64,000 nucleotides of DNA from positions 2,388,001-2,452,000 of the forward strand of contig NZ_JAIUZO010000002.1 of the NCBI RefSeq assembly GCF_020171365.1. The letters run 5' to 3'. The notes under the pieces were generated by a model that did not search any database, was not told the DNA's origin, and worked only from the letters and a program-made list of their open reading frames with translations. The stretch's first letter is position 1. Each line of letters opens with the position of its first letter. This document shows, piece after piece, positions 47,464 through 57,029 of this stretch. The translations under genes were made by a program, and so were the position numbers. Source of the DNA: Qipengyuania gaetbuli (GTDB taxonomy: Bacteria; Pseudomonadota; Alphaproteobacteria; Sphingomonadales; Sphingomonadaceae).

Positions 47464-47500
47464 GTTTACAAGCGTAGTCTTGAGAACTACACACGTAAAC
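47464..47500. promoter_or_regulatory. operator palindrome for the BlaI-type repressor
   Basis: A 37-bp dyad with outer arms GTTTAC / GTAAAC and inner arms GTAGT / ACTAC. It contains two boxes, TACA-AG-CGTA (47467-47476) and TACA-CA-CGTA (47488-47497), both close to the TACA-NN-TGTA half-site recognised by BlaI/CopY-type repressors. It lies 34 bases before blaI and may overlap its promoter. Confidence 0.65.
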
Positions 47501-47533
47501 GAATTCGGCGAAACCGAAGGGGAGATAGAGGCG

Positions 47534-47923
47534 ATGGCCAAGCGTAAACAGGCACCGGGCGAGCGGATCAGCGAAGCTGAGCACGCAGTCATGGAGGCTC
47601 TGTGGACCGAAAGCCCGCTGTCGGCTGCCGATGTCTGCGACCGCGTCTGCGCGGCGAACGACTGGTCGATCCCGACGGTAAAAACACTGCTCGGCCGCCT
47701 GGTGTCGAAGGGGGCCGTGGGCACCGAACCCGAAGGCCGCCGCTTCCTCTACCATCCACTGATCGAACGCTCCGACTATGTCGGCGGCGAATCGCGCCGT
47801 CTCGTCGATCGCCTGTTCGGCGGCCGCGCCGCGCCGCTCTTCGCCCACCTCGCAGAAAACGAAGCGCTCACCGACGCCGATCTGGAAGAGATCGAGGCCC
47901 TCCTCAAGGAGATGCGCAAATGA
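47534..47923 (+). CDS. blaI: BlaI/MecI/CopY family transcriptional repressor
   Basis: A 129-residue winged-helix repressor. ISEAEHAVMEALW and SAADVCDRV...WSIPTVKTLLGRLVSKG match the BlaI fold, with the DNA-recognition helix in IPTVKTLLGRL. The C-terminal dimerisation part is normal length. GGAGATAGAGG precedes the ATG at 47534. It is followed by a blaR1-like protease gene overlapping by four bases, the usual pair, and preceded by a matching palindrome. Confidence 0.92.
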   Translation: MAKRKQAPGERISEAEHAVMEALWTESPLSAADVCDRVCAANDWSIPTVKTLLGRLVSKGAVGTEPEGRRFLYHPLIERSDYVGGESRRLVDRLFGGRAAPLFAHLAENEALTDADLEEIEALLKEMRK

Positions 47924-49602
47924 CCGAGCTCCTGCGCGAATACTGGGACTGGTTCCTGTTCGACACGCTGGTCTGGACCGGCGCGCTGATCGCACTGGTC
48001 ATGCTGCTGCGCCGCCCCGTGGCGCGCTATTTCGGATCGGGCGCGGCCTATGCGCTGTGGTTCGTCCCGCTCGCACGGCTGGTCCTGCCGCCGTTCACCC
48101 TGCCGGCTTGGATGGGACCGACGCGCGAGAGCGTGCCCGTCAGCTTCGAAACTGCCCCGATGGTCCTGCCAGAACGGGCGGGCTCAGCCTCCACCTATTT
48201 CGCCGACATGGCCGCAACGCCGCCTGCGCCGTCGACCTTTCCCGATCCCACCGACCTCGTCATGCCGCTCGTCGCGATCTGGTTGCTGGGTGCGGGAATG
48301 ATGCTGGTGCGCCGCTTCTGGCTCTATTTCGAGCTGCGCCGCGACCTGCTGGAGTATGCACGGCCCGTGGGAGAGGCAGGCAACATCCGCCTCATCGAAA
48401 CGCCTGCGATTTCCGGCCCGATGGCGTTCGGCGTGATCGACCGCGTCATCGCGCTGCCCGAAGGTTTCATGGCCAGCCGCGACCGCATGTCGCGCGACCT
48501 CGCCATCGCGCACGAACTCGCCCACCACCGCGGCGGCGACCTGATCGTCAACATGGCGGTCCAGCCGCTGTTCGCGATCCACTGGTTCAACCCGCTCGGC
48601 TGGCTGGGCTGGAACGCGCTGCGCCGCGACCAGGAAGCCGCCTGCGATGCCCGCGTCGTGGCCGCCCGCCCGCGCGAGGAACGCGCCACTTACGCCGGCA
48701 TCATCGCCGATTTCGCTCGCCATCCGCAGGGAACGCCGCGTCCGGCGCTCGCCGCGCCGATGGCCTGTCCGGTTCTGGGGGACAAGTCGATCATCCATCG
48801 CTTGAGGAGTTTGAACATGTCCGACATTTCGCCGCGCCGCCGCCTTGCGGGACGCGCCACCCTTGCCAGCGCGTTTCTCGCGGTGCCGCTGACCGCGTCG
48901 GTCTGCTTTGCCGAAGCCGCTGCCGCGCCGACGCCGCCGGCTGCACCTGAAGCGCCGTTGACCTGGGTCATGCCGGTGCCTGCTGCTCCTCTCGCGCCGC
49001 CGGCCCCCGACGCACCGCCCGCTCCCGAAGTGGACGAGGACGTCGATGTCGACATCGATATCCAGCAGGACGGCGAAGTTCGCGTGGAGCGCCGCGTCAT
49101 CGTCGACAAGGACGGGGAGCGCCGCGTGGTCCGTCGTTTTCGCCGCGACATGAGCGAGGAAGAACGCGCCGAGCTGGAAGCGGACCTTGCGGAAATGGAA
49201 GCGGACCTCGCCGAAATGCGCGCCGATACCGCGATGAGCCATGCGAACATGCGCCGCGAAATCACGCTCGCCGTGGCAGAGGCCCATGCCGAAGCTTCCG
49301 AGGCTCGGGCAGAGGCAATGGCGGCGGCCGGCGAAGCCATCGCCATGTCCGACATCGCCCGTGCAAGTGCACCGCGTGTCGTGATGAAGTGCAAGGACAA
49401 GACCAATATCGTCGCGACCGAAGTGGACGGGAAGGGGCGCACCACCATGTTCGTCTGCGAGGCCAATGCCGACAAGATCGCGCTGACCGCAGTGAAGTCC
49501 GCTCGCAAGGCGATCGCCGCCGACCGCAATCTCAGCGACAGCGAACGTGCCGAGGCCCTGCGCGCCATCGACAAGGAAATTGCCGAGCTTAAGCGCAAAT
49601 AG
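47920..49602 (+). CDS. BlaR1-like M56 membrane metallopeptidase without penicillin sensor
   Basis: A 560-residue protein. The N-terminal half has several membrane helices and the M56 zinc motif HELAHH (H198, E199, H202), as in BlaR1/MecR1, which cleave BlaI-type repressors. The C-terminal half is not the usual serine penicillin-binding domain: after a membrane segment or signal-like stretch (about residues 300-325) there is a Pro/Ala-rich linker, then an acidic coiled-coil (repeated ELEADLAEM) and a lysine-rich tail. The sensed signal may therefore not be a beta-lactam. Start overlaps blaI. Confidence 0.85.
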   Translation: MTELLREYWDWFLFDTLVWTGALIALVMLLRRPVARYFGSGAAYALWFVPLARLVLPPFTLPAWMGPTRESVPVSFETAPMVLPERAGSASTYFADMAATPPAPSTFPDPTDLVMPLVAIWLLGAGMMLVRRFWLYFELRRDLLEYARPVGEAGNIRLIETPAISGPMAFGVIDRVIALPEGFMASRDRMSRDLAIAHELAHHRGGDLIVNMAVQPLFAIHWFNPLGWLGWNALRRDQEAACDARVVAARPREERATYAGIIADFARHPQGTPRPALAAPMACPVLGDKSIIHRLRSLNMSDISPRRRLAGRATLASAFLAVPLTASVCFAEAAAAPTPPAAPEAPLTWVMPVPAAPLAPPAPDAPPAPEVDEDVDVDIDIQQDGEVRVERRVIVDKDGERRVVRRFRRDMSEEERAELEADLAEMEADLAEMRADTAMSHANMRREITLAVAEAHAEASEARAEAMAAAGEAIAMSDIARASAPRVVMKCKDKTNIVATEVDGKGRTTMFVCEANADKIALTAVKSARKAIAADRNLSDSERAEALRAIDKEIAELKRK

Positions 49603-49629
49603 CGTTCGCCATCACCGACAACCGAGAAG

Positions 49630-49656
49630 GCCCGGCGTGAAAGCGCCGGGCTTTTT
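49630..49656 (+). terminator. Rho-independent terminator after blaR1
   Basis: GCCCGGCG and CGCCGGGC form an eight-base stem around a six-base loop, followed by five T residues. Confidence 0.85.
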
Positions 49657-49672
49657 CGTATGGCGGGCCGGG

Positions 49673-49688
49673 TTCACAAGTTATTCAG
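49673..49688 (+). promoter_or_regulatory. cre-tag-like repeat upstream of creD
   Basis: TTCAC, six bases, TTCAG: one mismatch from the CreB-binding tag TTCAC-N6-TTCAC known from gammaproteobacteria. It is 50 bases before creD. No creBC genes are in the window. Confidence 0.45.
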
Positions 49689-49737
49689 TTCGTCGCTCAC
49701 AAAGCACGTTTCGTCGCAGACGTAAGGAGACGAGACG

Positions 49738-51123
49738 ATGCGAGACAGATCGCCCACGGCAAAACTATTCATCGCGGGGCTGGTCGGCCTCGCGCTCCTG
49801 ATACCCATGATCATGGTCTACGGCCTCGTGTCCGACCGGCAGGAACAGGCGCGGGTCGCGCAGGACGCCATTACTGCCGGTGCCGGCGGGGCGCAGACCA
49901 TTTCCGGTCCCGTGCTGGCGATCCCATTTCGCAGCGAACAGGAGGTCCAGACCGTGGTGGACGGCCAGACCGTCACCCGCCCGCGCACCGTCCGTTCGGA
50001 GATTTTCCTCTTCCCGCATACCAATGACCTAACCACGACGCTCGAACCCGAGCTGAAGCGCAAGGCCATCTACGAGACGGTCACCTATCTTGCGAAGATA
50101 GAAGGCAAGGCGCGCTTCGAACTGCCCGATGACCTCGCCCGCTACGGCGTGAAGCGCGAGCAGCTACTGATCGAAGAGGCTGAAATCCGCTTCTCGACCT
50201 TCGATCCGCGCGGCCTTCGCTCTGCGGCAGATGTCCGTGCGGGCGGCAAGCGCGTCGACCTGACACCGGGCAAGGGCGGCGCACAGGGCGGCGGCGGCTT
50301 CCACGGGCCGGTCGAATGGAGCGGTACTTCGGCGCTCTCTGTCGACTATGCCTACGTCCTTCGCGGTAGCCGCGCCCTCGCGCTGACGCCCCAGGGCGGC
50401 GAGACGCGCTGGACGGTGCGCTCCCCTTGGCAGCACCCGGGCTTTGGCGGCGGTTTCCTGCCCGACGAAAGCGAGATCGGACCCGACGGTTTCAGCGCCC
50501 GCTGGACGATCGGCAATCTCGCGCTGGGGCAGGGAATGATGAGCATGACCGACAATCCTTCGGCCCAGCCCCTGGTCCCGCAGGCCGAATATCGCGGAGC
50601 CGAAATGGCCGAAGCGGAGGTCGGCCTTGCCACGATCAACCTTGTCGAGCCGGCCGATATCTACGCGCAGGTCGACCGCAGCGTGAAATACGGCTTCCTC
50701 TTCATCGGCTTCACATTCCTCGCCTTCCTCCTGTTCGACGTGGTCGGCGGCGCGCGGGTAGCTGCAGCGGAATATCTGCTGACGGGCGCGGGGCTGGTGC
50801 TGTTCTTCGTCCTGCTGCTGGCTTTTGCCGAGATTACCGGCTTCGCGCTGGCCTATGTCATTGCCAGCGCGGCGATCATCGGGCTGCTCACCGCCTACAG
50901 CGCGGCCGTGCTGGGCGGATGGAAGCGGGCAGGCTTCATCGGCGGGCTGCTGACGCTGCTCTACGGCGGCCTCTACGTCCTCCTCAGCCTCGAGGAAGCG
51001 TCGCTGATCGTCGGCGCGCTGGCGATGTTCTTCGCGCTCGCATCGGTCATGTATGCGACCCGCAATCTTGACTGGTCGACGGCGGTGCGCCGCGAGGAGA
51101 GCGAGGGCACTTTCGCCCCCTGA
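49738..51123 (+). CDS. creD: CreD-like inner membrane protein
   Basis: A 461-residue inner-membrane protein of the CreD family. A first helix (KLFIAGLVGLALLIPMIMVYGLV) leads to a large periplasmic domain, then five or six C-terminal helices from about residue 315, opened by the family-typical VKYGFLFIGFTFLAFLLFDV. In other bacteria CreD is linked to envelope integrity and beta-lactam resistance under CreBC control. AAGGAGACGAG precedes the ATG. It sits between strong terminators on both sides, so it forms a single-gene unit. Confidence 0.92.
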   Translation: MRDRSPTAKLFIAGLVGLALLIPMIMVYGLVSDRQEQARVAQDAITAGAGGAQTISGPVLAIPFRSEQEVQTVVDGQTVTRPRTVRSEIFLFPHTNDLTTTLEPELKRKAIYETVTYLAKIEGKARFELPDDLARYGVKREQLLIEEAEIRFSTFDPRGLRSAADVRAGGKRVDLTPGKGGAQGGGGFHGPVEWSGTSALSVDYAYVLRGSRALALTPQGGETRWTVRSPWQHPGFGGGFLPDESEIGPDGFSARWTIGNLALGQGMMSMTDNPSAQPLVPQAEYRGAEMAEAEVGLATINLVEPADIYAQVDRSVKYGFLFIGFTFLAFLLFDVVGGARVAAAEYLLTGAGLVLFFVLLLAFAEITGFALAYVIASAAIIGLLTAYSAAVLGGWKRAGFIGGLLTLLYGGLYVLLSLEEASLIVGALAMFFALASVMYATRNLDWSTAVRREESEGTFAP

Positions 51124-51140
51124 TTTCTCGCAAAGAAGAA

Positions 51141-51172
51141 GGGCGCGGGTCTTATCGAGCCGCGCCCTTTTT
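51141..51172 (+). terminator. Rho-independent terminator after creD
   Basis: GGGCGCGG and CCGCGCCC (eight-base stem, 11-base loop) followed by five T residues. It lies just before the 3' end of the convergent ypfJ gene and may serve both directions. Confidence 0.85.
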
Positions 51173-51177
51173 CATGC

Positions 51178-52029
51178 CTAGCCGATATTGGTGATGGCGT
51201 CGCATTGCCTGTCGTCGCCCTGCAGGCCGAGGCGGAGCGCCTGGCTACGCTGGGCGCTGGTGCCGTGGGTGAAGTTCTCCGAACTCACACGGCCCTTGGT
51301 CAGCGTGTCGTCACCGATGGCGGCGGCGGCCTGCATCCCTTCCTCGATATCGCCCGGATCGATAAGGTTGCGGTTCTTGCCTGCCCATACGCCGGCATAG
51401 CAGTCGGCCTGCAGTTCCATGAGGACCGATAGCTGGTTCGCCTGGCGCGGATTGGCCTGCTGGTACGACCGGATCTGCTGCGAGATGCCCGTAATGGTCT
51501 GGATATGGTGCCCGTATTCATGGGCGATCACGTAATAGCGCGCGAAATCTCCGCGATTGCCCGACATCTGCGCCAGCTGGTCGTAGAAATTCACGTCGAT
51601 GTAGATGCGCTGGTCGGCCGGGCAATAGAACGGACCCATGCCGACCGAGCCCCTGCCGCAGCCGGTGCTGAAGCTCTCGCTCGTGGCAAACCGCAGCCCC
51701 GGCTGCTGGAACTGGTCGCCATAACCCTGTTGCTCGAAGGTCTGTTGCCAGGTTTCGTTGAGCGACAGCAGCGCATTGCACGTCTCGGTCGCGTACTGGT
51801 TGGAGGAGCAGATCGCGTCCTCGTCCTCGTTCGTCGGTGCCTGCGCGACCTGGCCCTGCTGCATGCCTTCTACCGTCGCGGCGGTCTGCATTGGGTCGAG
51901 GCCGAACACGAAATAGCCCAGCGCGGCGATGATGATCGTCCCGCACCCGATACCGCCCGCTTTGCCGACGCCTCCGCCACCCGTGGTTCCGACGTCGATC
52001 CTGCTGGTATCGAATGGATTGAGCCGCAT
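51178..52029 (-). CDS. ypfJ: neutral zinc metallopeptidase, YpfJ/KPN_02809 family
   Basis: A 283-residue membrane-anchored protein with one helix (about residues 27-45, GIGCGTIIIAALGYFVFGL) after a short basic start MRLNPFDTSRID, both typical of the family. The zinc motif is HEYGHH in YYVIAHEYGHHIQ, and ELQADCYAGVWA supplies the third ligand. Two cysteine pairs may be disulfide-linked outside the membrane. The substrate is unknown. It is divergent from bdhA. Confidence 0.9.
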   Translation of the reverse strand: MRLNPFDTSRIDVGTTGGGGVGKAGGIGCGTIIIAALGYFVFGLDPMQTAATVEGMQQGQVAQAPTNEDEDAICSSNQYATETCNALLSLNETWQQTFEQQGYGDQFQQPGLRFATSESFSTGCGRGSVGMGPFYCPADQRIYIDVNFYDQLAQMSGNRGDFARYYVIAHEYGHHIQTITGISQQIRSYQQANPRQANQLSVLMELQADCYAGVWAGKNRNLIDPGDIEEGMQAAAAIGDDTLTKGRVSSENFTHGTSAQRSQALRLGLQGDDRQCDAITNIG

Positions 52030-52106
52030 TCATGCCTCCCCGAGATTGACCGTGCCGCGCTCCTGCGCGATGGCACCTTTGCCTATCACAACACTTGAGG
52101 CCAGAA

Positions 52107-52862
52107 ATGTTTCTCGAAGGAAAGCGCGCACTTGTAACCGGATCGACCAGCGGCATCGGCCTCGCCATCGCGCGGGCGCTTGCGGCAGAGGGGGCCGAGG
52201 TGGTCCTCAACGGGTTCGGCGACGCAGGCGAAATCGCGAAACTGTGCGCGGAACTGGGTGCGACCCACTCCGGCGCGGACCTCACTGACGTTGCCCAGAT
52301 CGAGGCGATGATGGCCGATAGCGGCGGCATCGACATCCTCGTCAACAATGCCGGGCTCCAGCATGTCGCCCCGGTCGAGGACTTCCCGGTGGCGAAGTGG
52401 GACACGATCGTCGCGCTGAACCTGACCGCTGCATTCCACACCACGCGCCTTGCCGTACCGCACATGAAGGCCAAGGGCTGGGGTCGGATCATCAACACCG
52501 CCAGCGCCCATTCCAAGGTCGCGAGCCCTTTCAAGAGCGCCTACAACGCGGCCAAGCACGGGCTCGACGGCTTCACCAAGACGATCGCGCTCGAACTGGC
52601 GGCAGACGGCATCACCGCGAACTGCATCAGCCCGGGCTATGTCTGGACCCCGCTGGTCGAAAACCAGATCCCCGACACGATGAAGGCTCGCGGCCTCACC
52701 CGCGACCAGGTCATCAACGACGTGCTGCTGGTCAAGCAGGCGACCAAGAAGTTCGTCCAGCCCGAGGAAATCGGCGCGCTGGCCGTCTTCCTGTGCCGCA
52801 CCGAGGCGCAGAACGTCACGGGCGCGAACTGGAGCGTCGATGGCGGCTGGACGGCGGAATAA
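52107..52862 (+). CDS. bdhA: D-3-hydroxybutyrate dehydrogenase
   Basis: A 251-residue short-chain dehydrogenase oxidising 3-hydroxybutyrate to acetoacetate with NAD. TGSTSGIG binds the cofactor, NNAG follows, and SAYNAAKHG has the Tyr/Lys pair with NTASAHSK as catalytic serine segment. The VVLNGFGD segment after the second strand is characteristic of BdhA rather than other SDRs. GAGG is six bases from the ATG at 52107. Together with phaC and phaZ it suggests use of stored polyester. It overlaps the next gene by one base. Confidence 0.88.
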   Translation: MFLEGKRALVTGSTSGIGLAIARALAAEGAEVVLNGFGDAGEIAKLCAELGATHSGADLTDVAQIEAMMADSGGIDILVNNAGLQHVAPVEDFPVAKWDTIVALNLTAAFHTTRLAVPHMKAKGWGRIINTASAHSKVASPFKSAYNAAKHGLDGFTKTIALELAADGITANCISPGYVWTPLVENQIPDTMKARGLTRDQVINDVLLVKQATKKFVQPEEIGALAVFLCRTEAQNVTGANWSVDGGWTAE

Positions 52863-53260
52863 TGACGCGATTGTTCTGGCACGTATTCCGTATTGCCTAC
52901 GGCGGATTTTTCGCAGTGATCGGTGCGTGGGGCTCTGTCGCCTTGTTCAGGGGGCAAGGTAATCCGTTCCTTTCGGGTGAAGGGCCAGGTCCGGACTTTC
53001 AGGCAGCTATGGAGGCGACGGGGTTCCTGGTGCCGACGATGCTCGGCTTGTTCGTGGTAGGCGGACTTGCGTTGTCGATCGAGCGAACTGCGCCCTTGGG
53101 TGTTATCCTCCTCGCACCGTTCGTCACCGTTATCTTCTTCTATCACTTACTCCTCGGCGGCAGCGCCATCTGGGGCTTCGGATGGGCCATCGGCCTGGTC
53201 ATCCTGGCGTGGCGGTATCGCAGCGGTTTCGGTGGACTCGTGAACTACGGTCGAGCTTAG
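52862..53260 (+). CDS. small membrane protein, function unknown
   Basis: A 132-residue protein with about four hydrophobic segments, starting MTRLFWHVFRIAYGGFFAVIG. The layout is like small DoxX-type membrane proteins, but no diagnostic residue allows a firm assignment. TAATG overlap with bdhA suggests coupling. Confidence 0.6.
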   Translation: MTRLFWHVFRIAYGGFFAVIGAWGSVALFRGQGNPFLSGEGPGPDFQAAMEATGFLVPTMLGLFVVGGLALSIERTAPLGVILLAPFVTVIFFYHLLLGGSAIWGFGWAIGLVILAWRYRSGFGGLVNYGRA

Positions 53261-54802
<1,542 letters not shown>

Positions 54803-54805
54803 GTC

Positions 54806-55987
54806 ATGACTCCCGCAGCGCGGGTCCAGACCGCCATCGAGCTGCTCGATGCGATCATCGCCTCGGCGCGCGCCAAGGGTGCGCCGGCTGACCGCATCCT
54901 GGCGGAGTGGTTCCGCAACAACCGCTTTGCCGGCTCGAAGGACCGCAGAGCCATTCGCGAACTTGTCTTCGCGGCAATCCGCGCCTGCGGTCCGGTTCCG
55001 GATACGGGCAGGGCGGCCATGCTGCGGCTTGCGCAGCAGGATCAGAGCCTATCGGCGCTGTTCGACGGGTCGCAGTACGGTCCTGCCTTACTGGGCGAGG
55101 GCGAGCCGGTTGCAGAAGGCGGCGTGGCGCCGCGTTGGCTGACCGACCGCCTCGGCCAGTCGGGCATCGACGGCGAAGAGGCCGCAGCACTGCTTGGCCG
55201 CGCACCGCTCGACATCAGGGTGAACACGCTGAAGGCGGAGCGCGCGACCCTTTCGCTCCCCGCACCGGCCGAGCCGACTGCCGCGCCTCAGGCCCTGCGT
55301 CTCGAACCGGGCACGCAGGTCGAGCAATGGGCCGAATGGCGCGACGGTAAAATCGAGATCCAGGACACGGGATCGCAGATGGCCTGCCTCGCTCTCGGCG
55401 CCGAGCCGGGCGAGACGGTTATCGACCTGTGCGCAGGCGGCGGGGGCAAGACGCTGGCTCTGACAGCCGCGATGGACAATCTCGGGCGGCTGGTGGCGAG
55501 CGATACGGACCGCAACCGCCTGTCGGCGCTGGCACCGCGGGCCGAGCGCGCTGGCGCGACCAATATCGAGACGAGGCTCCTCAACCCGGGACAAGAAATG
55601 GAAGCGCTGGCGGACCTCGCCGGCCAGGCCGACGCCGTGCTGATCGATGCGCCGTGTTCCGGCACGGGGACGTGGCGGCGCAATCCCGAGGCGCGCTGGC
55701 GGCTCGACGACAAAGAACTGGGGCGGCTGACCGCGATCCAGTCGCGCTTGCTCGATATCGCAGCCGGTTTGCTCAAGCCGGGAGGCCGGCTGGTCTACGT
55801 CACCTGCTCGCTGCTGGACGAGGAAGGGGCAGGACAGTTCGACGCCTTTCTCGCGCGCACCGGAGACTTCCGAGCGGTCATACCGGAACTACCGGCGGGC
55901 CGGCACCGCGGGCACGGAATCCGGCTCACGCCGTCCCATGCCGGGACCGATGGATTTTTCATCGCCCGTGCAGAAAAGTCGTGTTAG
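54806..55987 (+). CDS. RsmB/NOP-family RNA cytosine methyltransferase
   Basis: A 393-residue SAM-dependent m5C methyltransferase. An N-terminal NusB-like helical part precedes the catalytic domain, with IDLCAGGGGKTLAL as SAM loop, DAPCSGTGTWRRNPE as motif IV and VTCSLLDEEG as motif VI; both catalytic cysteines are present. It starts three bases after guaB. Whether the target is 16S rRNA C967, as for RsmB, or another site cannot be decided. Confidence 0.9.
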   Translation: MTPAARVQTAIELLDAIIASARAKGAPADRILAEWFRNNRFAGSKDRRAIRELVFAAIRACGPVPDTGRAAMLRLAQQDQSLSALFDGSQYGPALLGEGEPVAEGGVAPRWLTDRLGQSGIDGEEAAALLGRAPLDIRVNTLKAERATLSLPAPAEPTAAPQALRLEPGTQVEQWAEWRDGKIEIQDTGSQMACLALGAEPGETVIDLCAGGGGKTLALTAAMDNLGRLVASDTDRNRLSALAPRAERAGATNIETRLLNPGQEMEALADLAGQADAVLIDAPCSGTGTWRRNPEARWRLDDKELGRLTAIQSRLLDIAAGLLKPGGRLVYVTCSLLDEEGAGQFDAFLARTGDFRAVIPELPAGRHRGHGIRLTPSHAGTDGFFIARAEKSC

Positions 55988-56044
55988 CCTTTGGAAATGG
56001 CCGATCTGCGTCCATCAGTGAACCGGTCCCTTACGGAGACAATC

Positions 56045-56551
56045 ATGCGTTTTGCCCCCGCCGCTACTGCTCTGTCGCTTGCCTTCGCCCTCACGGCCAG
56101 CGTCAGCTGGGGTAACGAACGCAATCCCGAACCGCGGGCAGGCGTGCTGATCGCGCAGGGCCAGGCAGCACTCGAAGCGGGCGACACGCAGGGCGCGATC
56201 GACGCGTTCGAAGCGGCGCTGGCGGTGGACCCGGGTCACACGCCGATCTTCATCCGCCTTGCCGAAGCGGCCCGTGCCGAGAACCTGCAGGGCAAGGCGA
56301 TCCGCTATTACCGCGAAGCACTGGACCGTGATCCCAAGAACCTTGCCGCGCTTGCCGGTGAAGGCGCTGCGCTGGCCGAAAAGGGCGCGGTCGAAAAGGC
56401 ACGCGCAAAACTCGCCGAAGTTCGCTCGCTGTGCGGCGACAGCTGCGCCGAAACGCAGCGCCTGACCGCCGCGATCGCCGCCGGTCCGCGCACGCCTGTC
56501 CTGACTGCCGAAGCCAAGTTGCCCGACGCGCAGCCGGTCCAGTCGAACTAG
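56045..56551 (+). CDS. periplasmic TPR protein
   Basis: A 168-residue protein with a signal peptide (MRFAPAATALSLAFALTASVSW) and two clear TPR units: GQAALEAGDTQGAIDAFEAALAVDPGH and GKAIRYYREALDRDPKN. It probably mediates protein contacts in the periplasm; the partner is unknown. GGAG precedes the ATG at 56045. It faces rppH. Confidence 0.82.
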   Translation: MRFAPAATALSLAFALTASVSWGNERNPEPRAGVLIAQGQAALEAGDTQGAIDAFEAALAVDPGHTPIFIRLAEAARAENLQGKAIRYYREALDRDPKNLAALAGEGAALAEKGAVEKARAKLAEVRSLCGDSCAETQRLTAAIAAGPRTPVLTAEAKLPDAQPVQSN

Positions 56552-56555
56552 GCGC

Positions 56556-57029
56556 TCAGACCAGTTCGCGGAAGGCTTCGACCACCGCGCGATAGACCCG
56601 CTTCTTGAACGGTACGATCAGCTCCGGCAGCTGGTCGGGCTCGGCCCATTTCCAGTCGCAGAATTCGGGCGGATCGTGCGCTTCCAGGTCAATGTCGGCA
56701 TCCTCGCCGGAAAACCGGGCGAGGAACCAGACCTGTTCCTGTCCGCGATACCTGCCGCCCCACAGCTTGCCGATGAGTTCTTCCGGCAGGTCGTAGCGCA
56801 CGGGCTCCTTCATCCGGTCGATGATCGCCACGTGTTCGGCGCGCGCGCCGGTTTCCTCGGCCAGTTCGCGCAGCGCCGCTTCGTGAAGGTCCTCGCCCTC
56901 GTCGACGCCGCCCTGCGGCATCTGCCACCAGTCCCCTTCCTTGTTGTCGATCCGCCGGCCCACGAAAACGCGTCCGTGTCCATTGACCAGCATCACGCCC
57001 ACACAGGGCCGGTAGCCGAGTTCGCTCAC
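56556..57029 (-). CDS. rppH: RNA pyrophosphohydrolase RppH
   Basis: A 157-residue Nudix hydrolase that removes pyrophosphate from mRNA 5' ends and triggers decay. It begins YRPCVGVMLVN and has WQMPQGGVDEGEDLHEAALRELAEETG, in which the complete Nudix box lies. The GTG start overlaps the stop of the upstream esterase gene by four bases (GTGA) and has GGAG at eight bases; no ATG gives the proper first strand. Length is normal for RppH. Confidence 0.92.
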   Translation of the reverse strand: MSELGYRPCVGVMLVNGHGRVFVGRRIDNKEGDWWQMPQGGVDEGEDLHEAALRELAEETGARAEHVAIIDRMKEPVRYDLPEELIGKLWGGRYRGQEQVWFLARFSGEDADIDLEAHDPPEFCDWKWAEPDQLPELIVPFKKRVYRAVVEAFRELV

